In this document: piece by piece, positions 10,070-17,759 of the stretch
How positions within the stretch are numbered: the stretch's first letter is position 1
Layout of the letters: each line of letters starts with the position of its first letter
Source: Lysobacter arvi
GTDB lineage: Bacteria; Pseudomonadota; Gammaproteobacteria; Xanthomonadales; Xanthomonadaceae
Length of the DNA: 64,000 nucleotides
Reading direction: 5' to 3'
NCBI GenBank assembly: GCA_031216755.1
Contig: JARUHG010000001.1
Location: 186,001 to 250,000, forward strand
Position numbers and translations under genes: made by a program
Notes under the pieces: model-generated
Seen by the model: the letters and a program-made list of their open reading frames with translations, nothing else
What the model was told of the DNA's origin: nothing
Databases searched by the model: none

Positions 10070-10849
10070 TCAACTCCAGCGTGGCTTGCGCTTGTCCAGG
10101 AACGCGGCCAGGCCTTCCTGGCCTTCGTCGGACACGCGCAGGCGCGCGATCAGCGCGGCGTTGTCGTGGTCCAGGCGATCGCGATCGCGTTCGAAGGCGA
10201 CGCGCCGCACCAGCGACTTGGCCTGTGCGCTGGCGTGCGGTCCGGCCTTGAGCAGCAGGTCGATCTGGCGCTGCACGGCCTCGTCGAGCGCGTCGCCGGC
10301 GACGACCTGATGCAGCAGGCCCATCTGCAACGCGGTCGCGGCGTCGAAGATTTCCGCCGTCGCGAACCAGCGTCGCGCCTGTCGCGGGCCGATCGCGTCG
10401 AGCACGTAAGGCGAGATCACCGCCGGAAGAAGTCCGAGCTTGCTTTCGGTCAGGCCGAACTTCGCATCGGCGGACGCGATGGCGATGTCGCAACAGGCGA
10501 CCAGTCCCACGCCGCCGCCGAACGCCGCGCCCTGGATGCGGGCGATGGTGGGGCGGGGGAGTTCGTCCAGCGTGCGCATCAGGCGGGCGAGGGCGAGCGA
10601 ATCGGTGCGGTTGGCTTCCTCGCTGGCGGCGGCCATGCCGCGCATCCAGTTGAGGTCCGCGCCGGCCGAGAACGAGGCGCCTTCGCCTTCCAGCACCACG
10701 ACGCGGACGCTATCGTCTTCCGCCACGGCCTCCAGGGCGCCGGTCAGGGCCGCGATCAGCATGGCGTCGAAGGCGTTGTGCAGCTCCGGACGATTCAGGC
10801 GCAGCCGGGCGACCGGCCCTTCGCGCAGGTTCAACAGCGGATTGGTCAT
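10070..10849 (-). CDS. liuC: Methylglutaconyl-CoA hydratase (enoyl-CoA hydratase family)
   Basis: A 259-residue crotonase-fold hydratase. The oxyanion-hole segments are SAGADLNWM and QGAAFGGGVGLV; the latter precedes CDIAIASADAKFGLTESKLGLLPA, which holds the catalytic Glu region. LiuC hydrates 3-methylglutaconyl-CoA to HMG-CoA, between the carboxylase and lyase steps encoded just downstream. The start is taken as ATG at 10849 (MTNPLLNL), where family homology begins; an upstream in-frame ATG at 10906 would add 19 unrelated residues. The DUF559 remnant separates it from liuD. It is divergent from feoA, about 155 bases apart. Confidence 0.9.
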   Translation of the reverse strand: MTNPLLNLREGPVARLRLNRPELHNAFDAMLIAALTGALEAVAEDDSVRVVVLEGEGASFSAGADLNWMRGMAAASEEANRTDSLALARLMRTLDELPRPTIARIQGAAFGGGVGLVACCDIAIASADAKFGLTESKLGLLPAVISPYVLDAIGPRQARRWFATAEIFDAATALQMGLLHQVVAGDALDEAVQRQIDLLLKAGPHASAQAKSLVRRVAFERDRDRLDHDNAALIARLRVSDEGQEGLAAFLDKRKPRWS

Positions 10850-10937
10850 CGGCCGGATGGCTTGTTGGAGTCTGGCGAATGATAGCCGCTGGCCCTGGAG
10901 GGCCATGCTGCAGCCGCGTACGGAGGCGGCCGGGTGC

Positions 10938-10961
10938 TACAATTGAGAACGATTCCCATCT
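10938..10961 (+). promoter_or_regulatory. Likely feoAB promoter with Fur box
   Basis: TACAAT at 10938-10943 is a good -10 hexamer. It runs into TTGAGAACGATTCCCATC, which closely matches the GAGAATnATTCTCAT core of Fur boxes. Overlap of operator and -10 is a standard arrangement for repression by Fe-Fur and fits control of the ferrous-iron importer that starts at 11006. Confidence 0.75.
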
Positions 10962-11005
10962 TGTCGGCCCGTCGCGTCCGCGCCGGATCGGCCCACAGGT
11001 GACCC

Positions 11006-11272
11006 TTGAAGCTGTCCGAACTGCCACGCCGCACCGCCGCGACCGTCGACACCGTCGAAGACCTCGCGCCCAACGACGCCATTGCCCGCCGACTGCGCGA
11101 GCTGGGCTTCGTGCGGGGCGAACGTGTGGAAGTGATGGCCGCCGGCCCCGTGTCCAAGGAGCCGCTGCTGGTGCAGGTCGGGTTCACGCGCTTCGCGCTG
11201 CGGCGCACCGAGGCGGCGCGGGTCAGGGTGTCGCTGGATGACGTGGCCGCGGCCGCGGGAGCCGTCGCATGA
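11006..11272 (+). CDS. feoA: Ferrous iron transport protein A
   Basis: An 88-residue SH3-like cytoplasmic accessory protein of the Feo system. Its signature is ARRLRELGFVRGERVEV followed by a strand-rich segment ending RRTEAARVRVS. The start is the TTG at 11006, which gives MKLSELPRR, the normal FeoA N-terminus; no ATG in this frame would give a full-length protein. The stop overlaps the feoB ATG by four bases (ATGA), so the two are translationally coupled. Expression is expected to rise under iron limitation through the upstream Fur box. Confidence 0.93.
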   Translation: MKLSELPRRTAATVDTVEDLAPNDAIARRLRELGFVRGERVEVMAAGPVSKEPLLVQVGFTRFALRRTEAARVRVSLDDVAAAAGAVA

Positions 11273-13185
11273 GCGCCGCCGCCGGAAGCGTGCCGAACGT
11301 GACCGCCCACAGCACCGCCGCGCAGAGCGTGCGCGTCGCGCTGATCGGCAATCCCAACTGCGGCAAGACCGCGCTGTTCAACCAGCTCACCGGCAGCCGG
11401 CAGAAGGTGGCCAACTACGCCGGCGTCACCGTCGAGCGCAAGGAAGGCCGTTTCCATGCGCCCTCGGGCCGCAGCTACGCGGTGCTCGATCTGCCCGGCG
11501 CGTACAGCCTGCACGCGGCGAGCCTGGACGAAGCGGTCGCGCGCGATGTCTGCCGCGGCTTCTATCCGGGCGAGCCCGCGCCGGACGTGCTGGTGTGCGT
11601 GGTCGACGCGACCAACCTGCGCCTGCACCTGCGCTTCGCGCTGGAAGTGCGCGAACTCGGCCGTCCGATGGTGCTGGCCGTGAACATGATGGACGCCGCC
11701 AAGCGTCGCGGCATCGAAGTCGACCTGGCGGCGCTGGAACGCGAACTCGGCGTACCGGTGGTGCCGACCGTGGCCGTGCGCAACGGCGGCGCGCGCGAAC
11801 TGGTCGCGATGCTCGACCGCGTCTCGCAGAAGCTGCACGAACCCGGCGCGCACCTGCCGGCCGAACTCGTCCACGATCCCGACGCGCTGCACGCCGAAAC
11901 GCGCCGCCTGCTCTCGCTCGCCGTGACCATGCCGCGCCGCACCGCGGAGGTCGACGACACGCTCGATCGCTGGCTGCTGCATCCGGTGCTCGGCCTGCTC
12001 TCGCTGGCGGTGGTGATGTTCCTGATCTTCCAGGCGGTGTACGCCTGGGCGACGCCGCTGATGGACCTGATCGAAGCCGGCACGGGTGCGCTCGGCGAAG
12101 CGGTGGGCAACCTCATGCCCGACGGCCCGCTGCGCAGCCTGCTGGTGGACGGCATCATCGCCGGCCTCGGCAGCGTGGTCGTGTTCCTGCCGCAGATCCT
12201 GATCCTGTTCGCCTTCATCCTGGCGCTGGAGGAATCGGGCTATCTGCCGCGCGCGGCGTTCCTCCTGGATCGGCTGATGTCGCAGGCGGGGCTGTCGGGA
12301 CGCTCGTTCATCCCGCTGCTGTCGAGCTTCGCGTGCGCGGTGCCGGGGATCATGGCCACGCGCTCGATCCAGGACCCGCGCGATCGCCTCGCCACGATCC
12401 TCGTCGCGCCGCTGATGACGTGTTCGGCGCGCCTGCCGGTGTACGCGCTGCTGATCGGTGCGTTCATCCCGCAGCGCCAGGTGGCCGGCGGCCTGCTCAA
12501 CCTGCAGGGGCTGGTGCTGTTCGCGCTGTACGCCGCCGGCATCGCCAGCGCGCTTGCCGTGGCGTGGATCATGAAGAAATGGCGCCGCGACAAGAGCGAG
12601 CACGCGCTGCTGCTCGAGCTGCCGTCGTACCGCATCCCGCATCCGCGCGACCTGCTCATCGGCCTGTGGGAGCGCGCGTGGATCTTCCTGCGCCGGGTCG
12701 GCGGCATCATCCTCGCCCTGACGATCCTGCTGTGGTTCCTGCTTTCGTTCCCGGCCCCGCCGGCCGGCGCGACCGGCCCGGCCATCGACTACAGCTTCGC
12801 CGGACGCATCGGCCACGCGCTGACGGCGGTGTTCGCGCCGATCGGCTTCAACTGGCAGATCTGCATCGCCCTGATCCCCGGGCTGGCGGCGCGTGAAGTT
12901 GCAGTGTCCTCGCTGGCGACGGTGTACGCGTTGTCCGCCGCCGATGACGAAGCCGCCGCGCAGGCCCTATCGCCGATCATCACCGACACCTGGTCGCTGG
13001 CCACCGCGCTGGCGCTGCTGGTGTGGTTCATCTACGCGCCGCAGTGCATCTCCACGCTCGCGACGATCAAGCGCGAGACCAACTCGTGGAAGCAGGTGGC
13101 GATCGCCACCGGTTACCTGTTCGGCCTGGCGTACCTGGCGTCGTTCGTCACGTACCGCGTCGCGGTGGCGTTGGGCGCGGGCTGA
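11269..13185 (+). CDS. feoB: Ferrous iron transporter B
   Basis: A 638-residue inner-membrane Fe(II) transporter. The N-terminal G domain has the P-loop GNPNCGKTALFN at 27-38, the G2 segment ANYAGVTVE, DLPGAYSL (G3) and a NMMD (G4). From about residue 240 there are paired gate motifs and many transmembrane helices, including ALEESGYLPRAAFLLDRLM and the Cys-containing FACAVPGIMATRS, both typical of FeoB. It is somewhat shorter than the roughly 770-residue E. coli protein, as in related xanthomonads. Its TGA overlaps the ATG of the next small gene. Confidence 0.95.
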   Translation: MSAAAGSVPNVTAHSTAAQSVRVALIGNPNCGKTALFNQLTGSRQKVANYAGVTVERKEGRFHAPSGRSYAVLDLPGAYSLHAASLDEAVARDVCRGFYPGEPAPDVLVCVVDATNLRLHLRFALEVRELGRPMVLAVNMMDAAKRRGIEVDLAALERELGVPVVPTVAVRNGGARELVAMLDRVSQKLHEPGAHLPAELVHDPDALHAETRRLLSLAVTMPRRTAEVDDTLDRWLLHPVLGLLSLAVVMFLIFQAVYAWATPLMDLIEAGTGALGEAVGNLMPDGPLRSLLVDGIIAGLGSVVVFLPQILILFAFILALEESGYLPRAAFLLDRLMSQAGLSGRSFIPLLSSFACAVPGIMATRSIQDPRDRLATILVAPLMTCSARLPVYALLIGAFIPQRQVAGGLLNLQGLVLFALYAAGIASALAVAWIMKKWRRDKSEHALLLELPSYRIPHPRDLLIGLWERAWIFLRRVGGIILALTILLWFLLSFPAPPAGATGPAIDYSFAGRIGHALTAVFAPIGFNWQICIALIPGLAAREVAVSSLATVYALSAADDEAAAQALSPIITDTWSLATALALLVWFIYAPQCISTLATIKRETNSWKQVAIATGYLFGLAYLASFVTYRVAVALGAG

Positions 13186-13439
13186 TGGACGCCGGCCTGC
13201 TCGCGCAGTACGCGATCATCGCCGTGGCGGTGGTCGCGAGCGCGTGGTTCGTCGCGCGGCGCCAGTTCCCGAACGCCGTGCGGCGCCTGCGCATCGCGAT
13301 CGCCATCCCGCTGGTGCGCGAAGGCCGCGCCGCGTGGATGCAGAAACTGGGTCGCCAGATCGCGCCGCCCACGACGGTCAACGACGCCGCGTGCGGCGGC
13401 TGCAACAGCTGCGGACCCTCGACGCCGCGCCGTCACTGA
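13185..13439 (+). CDS. FeoB-associated small Cys-rich membrane protein (DUF6587-like)
   Basis: An 84-residue protein starting at an ATG that shares bases with the feoB stop (TGATG), so it is the third gene of the feo operon. It has one N-terminal transmembrane helix (about 8-24), an Arg-rich amphipathic middle, and a C-terminal ACGGCNSCG cluster with three cysteines. Position and layout recall FeoB-associated Cys-rich membrane proteins and FeoC, which often carry clustered cysteines, but it has no winged-helix domain. The Cys cluster could bind Fe(II) or an Fe-S cofactor; that is inference. Confidence 0.8.
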   Translation: MDAGLLAQYAIIAVAVVASAWFVARRQFPNAVRRLRIAIAIPLVREGRAAWMQKLGRQIAPPTTVNDAACGGCNSCGPSTPRRH

Positions 13440-13467
13440 AGCCGCGACCGATCTTCCCCGGACGTCG

Positions 13468-13493
13468 CCCCTCTCCCGTGGGCGGGAGAGGGG
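13468..13493. repeat. Palindromic CCCCTCTCCC repeat between convergent genes
   Basis: A perfect inverted repeat, CCCCTCTCCCG / CGGGAGAGGGG, lies between the feo operon and the zinc-ribbon gene. It belongs to the same palindrome family found at 27.8-28.6, 48.2-48.5 and 57.85 kb. Being located between convergent genes it may terminate transcription in both directions. Confidence 0.75.
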
Positions 13494-13527
13494 AAGAGGG
13501 CAAGCAACGAGCGGACGCAGGCCTGCG

Positions 13528-13890
13528 TCAATGCTTCCGTCGCGCCCGATACCCTCGCACCTCGACGGCCTCGACCTCCACCGTGAACGAGCGCTCCTCG
13601 CCGGTGAACAGCGCACCCACGCCCATCACGTGACGCTCGATCTCCTGGCCGTCGGCGTTGCGGATCGTCAGCACCACCGAGTACTCCAGCGCGTTGTCGC
13701 CCGTCGGCGGCCGGATCGTGCCTTCCACGCGTAAAGGCACGGACCGCAGCTGTGCGGACTGGACGGCATCCGGATCGAAACGCAGGTGGTGCCGGCACGA
13801 AGGACAGACGTTGGCGCTTTCCAGGATCGTCGCCTTGCAGTGCGGGCATGTCCGCGTCGCGCCGGGCGTACCGGGGCGCGCGAGGCTCAT
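13528..13890 (-). CDS. Zinc-ribbon protein paired with bactofilin
   Basis: A 120-residue protein. A treble zinc-ribbon is visible at the N-terminus: CPHC at 15-18 and CPSC at 29-32. It is followed by a beta-rich region of about 70 residues (FRVEGTIRPPTGDN-like, then EYSVVLTIRNADGQEIERHV) that resembles an immunoglobulin-like fold, and a basic end YRARRKH. Its ATG overlaps the bactofilin TGA (ATGA), so the two are translationally coupled. The function is unknown; a structural role with the bactofilin polymer is inferred from coupling alone. Confidence 0.75.
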   Translation of the reverse strand: MSLARPGTPGATRTCPHCKATILESANVCPSCRHHLRFDPDAVQSAQLRSVPLRVEGTIRPPTGDNALEYSVVLTIRNADGQEIERHVMGVGALFTGEERSFTVEVEAVEVRGYRARRKH

Positions 13891-14507
13891 GATGCGGCGG
13901 ACGCCTCGGTCTTCGATTCGCCCTTGTCGGCCTTCTCGCTCTTGTCGGGCTTGGCGGCGCTGCGCGTGTCGCGATCGTCGAAGCCGAAATCGACCTGGCC
14001 GCGCATGCGCGAACCCGGAGCGATGCTGACCACGCCGGCCTTGACGTCGCCGACCACCACGCCGCCTTCGAGCAGCTCCACGCGCTGCGCCGACTCGACG
14101 TTGCCTTCGAGCTCGCCCGCGATCACGACCTTGCGCGCGCGTACGCCGCCGTTGACCTTCGCGCCCACTTCGACGGTGAGGTCGCCTTCGACATGTACGT
14201 CGCCCTTGAAACGACCGGCGATGCGGATGTGCCCGGCGCCATGGATCTTGCCTTCGATCGACAGATCGGCGGCGATTACCGATTCCTTGCCTTCGCGGCC
14301 TTCGCGCTCGCTGGCGCGCGTGTTCGACGAAGCGATGGGAGTGGGGGCGGGAGCCGGCGACGGCGATGGCGCGGGCTTGGGCGTGCCGAAGGAAAACTCG
14401 TCGCGTGCCGGTTCCTTCGGCAGGGCCGATTCGCTCGGCGTGTTCGAAGCGGGGCCGTTGTCGCGCTTGGGCGTGGTGGAGGGCTGTGGGGAATTGAAGA
14501 TCGCCAT
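13887..14507 (-). CDS. Bactofilin (polymer-forming cytoskeletal protein)
   Basis: A 206-residue bactofilin. The N-terminal 70 residues are disordered, rich in Pro, Ser and Ala. A right-handed beta-helix of the DUF583 type follows, seen as regular short turns such as LSIEGKIHGAGHIRIAGRFKG, split as LSIEGKIHGAG and HIRIAGRFKG, then VEGDLTVEVGAKVNG. Bactofilins self-assemble without nucleotide and organise cell-wall or polar structures. The start is ATG at 14507 (MAIFNSPQ); an open extension upstream lacks family similarity. The C-terminus is charged and Lys/Glu-rich. It is co-transcribed with the zinc-ribbon gene. Confidence 0.92.
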   Translation of the reverse strand: MAIFNSPQPSTTPKRDNGPASNTPSESALPKEPARDEFSFGTPKPAPSPSPAPAPTPIASSNTRASEREGREGKESVIAADLSIEGKIHGAGHIRIAGRFKGDVHVEGDLTVEVGAKVNGGVRARKVVIAGELEGNVESAQRVELLEGGVVVGDVKAGVVSIAPGSRMRGQVDFGFDDRDTRSAAKPDKSEKADKGESKTEASAAS

Positions 14508-14752
14508 GACGCTTCCTCGATTGGCAGGGCGGGGCAATGCACGGGGGTGCAGTGAGCGGGGTACAACCCACCCGAGGCTACGCCCGCGAATTCGCCACAG
14601 GTGTGACACTTCTCACCCAATCGTCGGCTGACGTCGATCATTCATTTGCCGATCACGTGCCTGAACGCGATGCTGCGCGGCCGCATTCGACCGCGCGTCG
14701 GAACGCATGCAGTTTGCGACGAACGGAGCGCCGCTGATTCGCGTCGACAGGC

Positions 14753-16378
14753 TTACATGCGGAACACGCCGAAGCGCGTGCTCGTGTCTCCCGGTGCACT
14801 TTCGATCGGCGCATTGAAGCTCGCCGACAACGCGAGGCCGAGCACGCGGCGGGTGTCGGCCGGGTCGATGATGCCGTCGTCCCAGAGGCGGGCGGTCGCG
14901 TAGTACGGATTGCCCTGCGATTCGTACTGCTCGCGGATCGGCGCCTTGAAGGCGTCTTCCTCTTCCGCCGACCACGATTTGCCCGCCGCTTCCAGGCCGT
15001 CGCGCTTCACCGTCGCCAGCACGCTGGCGGCCTGTTCGCCACCCATCACGCTGATGCGCGCGTTCGGCCACATCCACAGGAAGCGGGCGCCGTAGGCGCG
15101 ACCGCACATCGCGTAGTTGCCGGCGCCGAAACTGCCGCCGATCACGACGGTGAACTTCGGCACGTGCGAGCACGCCACCGCCGTGACCATCTTCGCGCCG
15201 TCCTTAGCGATGCCGGCGTTCTCGTATTTGCGACCTACCATGAAGCCGGTGATGTTCTGCAGGAATACCAGCGGGATGCCGCGCTGGTTGCACAGCTCGA
15301 TGAAGTGCGCGCCCTTGAGCGCGCTTTCGGCGAACAGGATGCCGTTGTTGGCGATGATGCCCACCGGATAACCGTGCACGTGCGCGAAGCCGGTGACCAG
15401 CGTCTTGCCGTAGCGCGCCTTGAACTCCTGGAATTCGCTGCCGTCGACCACGCGCGCGATCACCTCGCGGATGTCGAACGGCCGCCGCGTGTCCTTCGGC
15501 ACGATGCCGTACAACTCGCTCGTGGGAAACGCGGGCTCGCGCGATTCGCGCACCGCGACCGGCAAGGTCTTGCGGCGGTTGAACGTGCCGACGATGTCGC
15601 GCGCGATCTGCAACGCATGGCGGTCGTCTTCGGCGAAATGGTCCGCAACGCCCGACACGCTGGTATGCACGTCGGCACCGCCGAGCGCTTCGGCGTCGAC
15701 GACTTCGCCGGTGGCGGCCTTCACCAGCGGCGGGCCGCCGAGGAAGATCGTGCCCTGTTCCTTGACGATGACCGACTCGTCGCACATCGCCGGCACGTAC
15801 GCGCCGCCCGCGGTACACGAGCCCATGACGACCGCGACCTGCGGGATGTTCTCCGCGCTCAGCCGTGCCTGGTTGTAGAAGATGCGACCGAAGTGCTCCT
15901 TGTCCGGGAAGACCTCGTCCTGCAACGGCAGGAACGCGCCGCCGGAATCGACCAGGTACACGCAGGGCAGGCGGTTCTCGCGCGCGATCTCCTGCGCGCG
16001 CAGGTGCTTCTTCACCGTCATCGGGAAGTACGTGCCGCCCTTCACCGTCGCATCGTTGGCGACGATCACCACTTCCTGTCCCATCACGCGGCCGATGCCG
16101 CAGACGATGCCGGCCGCAGGGGCCGCGTCGTCGTACATGCCTTCGGCGGCGAGCGGCGCGATTTCCAGGAACGGCGAGCCCGGATCGAGCAATGCCGTGA
16201 TGCGATCGCGTGCGAGCAGCTTCCCGCGCTCGGTGTGTTTCGCCCGGGCCTTCTCGCCACCGCCGCCGGCCGCGCGGGCGAGGCGGGCATCCAGTTCGTC
16301 CACCAGCGCCTTGTGGTAGGCGACGTTGTCCTGGAATTCCTGCGAGCGGGGATCGATGTGGGAAGTCAGTGCGGGCAT
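14753..16378 (-). CDS. liuB: 3-Methylcrotonyl-CoA carboxylase beta (carboxyltransferase) subunit
   Basis: A 541-residue carboxyltransferase of the crotonase superfamily. Two halves are visible: the N-terminal half with [19 protein letters not shown] and [16 protein letters not shown], the C-terminal half with [16 protein letters not shown] and [16 protein letters not shown]. These blocks are specific to methylcrotonyl-CoA carboxylase beta rather than propionyl-CoA carboxylase beta. It transfers CO2 from biotinyl-LiuD to 3-methylcrotonyl-CoA. The start at 16378 ([12 protein letters not shown]) gives the usual length of about 535-540. It sits 4-5 kb away from liuC and liuD, unlike the compact Pseudomonas liuRABCDE operon. 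Confidence 0.94.
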   Translation of the reverse strand: MPALTSHIDPRSQEFQDNVAYHKALVDELDARLARAAGGGGEKARAKHTERGKLLARDRITALLDPGSPFLEIAPLAAEGMYDDAAPAAGIVCGIGRVMGQEVVIVANDATVKGGTYFPMTVKKHLRAQEIARENRLPCVYLVDSGGAFLPLQDEVFPDKEHFGRIFYNQARLSAENIPQVAVVMGSCTAGGAYVPAMCDESVIVKEQGTIFLGGPPLVKAATGEVVDAEALGGADVHTSVSGVADHFAEDDRHALQIARDIVGTFNRRKTLPVAVRESREPAFPTSELYGIVPKDTRRPFDIREVIARVVDGSEFQEFKARYGKTLVTGFAHVHGYPVGIIANNGILFAESALKGAHFIELCNQRGIPLVFLQNITGFMVGRKYENAGIAKDGAKMVTAVACSHVPKFTVVIGGSFGAGNYAMCGRAYGARFLWMWPNARISVMGGEQAASVLATVKRDGLEAAGKSWSAEEEDAFKAPIREQYESQGNPYYATARLWDDGIIDPADTRRVLGLALSASFNAPIESAPGDTSTRFGVFRM

Positions 16379-16483
16379 CGATGCAGCGGCGTGCGGAAGA
16401 TGCGGCATCAGACCATAAAGCGCGCGGCCGGGCCAAGCGATGCGCGTGGGCCGTGCGACGGCGCGCGCCCGATTCGCGCGCAA

Positions 16484-16509
16484 AAGAAGAGGCCCGCGCT
16501 CGGCGGGCC
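16484..16509 (-). terminator. Intrinsic terminator after the alanine-rich lipoprotein gene
   Basis: The stem AGGCCCGC / GCGGGCCT at 16490-16509 has a 4-base loop. On the minus strand it is followed by CTTCTTTT, a T-rich tract, placing a terminator downstream of the lipoprotein gene that ends at 16550 and before liuB. Confidence 0.8.
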
Positions 16510-16549
16510 TCCAGTGGAACGGATCGCTGCCTGCAACGGCAGCCACCCC

Positions 16550-16927
16550 TTACTTGCGTTCGGCGGCTTCCTGGTCGGCCTCGTCGGCCGCGTTGTCGGC
16601 CTTCTCCGCGACCTTGCTCGCCGCATCGGCGGTGGCCTGTGCGGCGTCGGCGGTAGCGGCGGCTGCACCGGCGGCGGCATCGTTGGCGACTTCGCGCGAA
16701 CGCTCGGCCGCGTTGTCCATCGCGACGCTTGCGCGATCGGCGGCTTCGTTGGTGGCGGCGGCTGCGGCTTCCGCCGATTCCTGCGCGGCGTTGGCCGTGG
16801 CGTCGGCGGCCGTGTTGGCGGCGGACGCGGCTTCGGCGGCTTCGCTCTGCGTGTCCGCCTGATGGCAGGCCGACAGCGACAGCGCGGCGACGGTCATGGC
16901 AATGGCGGCATAAAGCTTGGTGTTCAT
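16550..16927 (-). CDS. Alanine-rich small lipoprotein
   Basis: A 125-residue lipoprotein. MNTKLYAAIAMTVAALSLSAC is a type II signal, written here as two parts MNTKLYAAIA and MTVAALSLSAC, with the acylated Cys at position 21. The mature part is almost entirely Ala with regularly spaced Asp, Glu, Asn and Lys, a pattern of a long amphipathic alpha-helix like alanine-zipper lipoproteins such as Lpp. It is likely anchored in the outer membrane as a helical oligomer; this is inference from composition. A second gene of the same type lies upstream at 17269-17637. The start follows a GGAGAAACCC ribosome-binding region. Confidence 0.82.
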   Translation of the reverse strand: MNTKLYAAIAMTVAALSLSACHQADTQSEAAEAASAANTAADATANAAQESAEAAAAATNEAADRASVAMDNAAERSREVANDAAAGAAAATADAAQATADAASKVAEKADNAADEADQEAAERK

Positions 16928-17198
16928 GGGTTTCTCCGTTTCGACGGGGTTGTGTCCCAGCCGGGGCGCACGATGCCAGCCCGTGCGCGAAGGAAAAGTC
17001 ATCGTCCCGGACGCGTCCCGGAGGAGGATGAATGCTGGAGAAACCCGGCAGGCCGTGATGCGTTCGGATGGTTACGCGCGCGATGGTCGCGTTCGCGGTG
17101 CCGAATCGACCGGAATGCCCACGAACAAGGCGGCACGATGGAGAGGCGAGACGCGAGTCGATCGCCGATGCAGCGACGGGATTCCAATCGCCACAAAT

Positions 17199-17231
17199 GA
17201 AAAAGCCGCCGGAGATCCGGCGGCTTTTTCG
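17199..17231. terminator. Bidirectional intrinsic terminator
   Basis: AAAAAGCCGCCGG and CCGGCGGCTTTTT form a near-perfect GC stem flanked by A and T runs on both sides, so it can work on either strand. On the minus strand it closes the lipoprotein gene at 17269-17637. Confidence 0.9.
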
Positions 17232-17268
17232 AGAGGAAGTCACTTGGGCAATCGCTTGCCCGCAGTGA

Positions 17269-17637
17269 TTACTTCTTCTCTTCTTCCTTCGAAGCTTCAG
17301 CAGCCTGGCCGGCGGCGTCAGCAGCCTGGCCGGCAGCGTCAGCAGCCTGCGAAGCGGCGTCGGCAGCGGCGTCGGCGGCGGCCGGAGCAGCAGCGGCGGC
17401 CGAAGCGTCGGCCGAAGCGGCAGCGGCGTCAGCAGCCTGGGCGGCGGTGTCGGCGGCAGCCTGGGCAGCGTCGGCAGCAGCGGCGTCGCCCGAAGCAGCG
17501 GCGTCGGTGGCGGCAGCAGCGGCTTCGGTCGAAGCAGCGGCGGCGTCAGCAGCGGCTTCGTCAGCCTGCTTCTGGTTCGAGCAGGCGGCCAGAGCGGCAA
17601 CCATAGCCAGGGCGATCAGCGCCTTGTTGAAGGTCAT
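17269..17637 (-). CDS. Alanine-rich lipoprotein, paralogue of the neighbouring gene
   Basis: A 122-residue lipoprotein with signal MTFNKALIALAMVAALAAC, lipobox LAAC and Cys19 as the lipidated residue. The rest is about half alanine in repeats of the form AADAAxxA, then GQAADAAGQAAEASKEEEKK. This reads as one long helix with a charged C-terminal tail. A good Shine-Dalgarno, GAGGA, precedes the ATG. Upstream on the minus strand a TTGACA hexamer lies at 17712-17717 and a perfect 16-base palindrome lies between it and the start. Together with the gene at 16550 it forms a tandem pair separated by a terminator, so each is its own unit. Confidence 0.85.
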   Translation of the reverse strand: MTFNKALIALAMVAALAACSNQKQADEAAADAAAASTEAAAAATDAAASGDAAAADAAQAAADTAAQAADAAAASADASAAAAAPAAADAAADAASQAADAAGQAADAAGQAAEASKEEEKK

Positions 17638-17666
17638 GATTTTTATCCTCGTCGTTTAGTTAGGCA

Positions 17667-17717
17667 ACGCGCAATTGCGCGTCAATAACATGATGACAAG
17701 CCGGTGACGCGTGTCAA
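17667..17717 (-). promoter_or_regulatory. Putative promoter with a 16-base perfect palindrome
   Basis: On the minus strand a TTGACA -35-like hexamer (17712-17717) precedes the lipoprotein gene. Between it and the start codon lies ACGCGCAATTGCGCGT (17667-17682), a perfect palindrome placed like an operator or a 5'-leader hairpin. No convincing -10 at the ideal 17-base spacing is seen; TATTGA lies farther on. The regulator is unknown. Confidence 0.4.
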
Positions 17718-17759
17718 GCGGCTTGGCCGGTTTTTTTTGGGTAATGCGTTCTTAACGAC

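Noticed and set aside
11006..11008. feoA as a broken gene because no ATG is present
   Set aside because: TTG at the expected position gives a normal FeoA N-terminus and the gene overlaps feoB correctly.
14753..16378. Propionyl-CoA carboxylase beta subunit
   Set aside because: Motifs around the acyl-CoA and carboxybiotin sites and the liu context fit methylcrotonyl-CoA carboxylase better.
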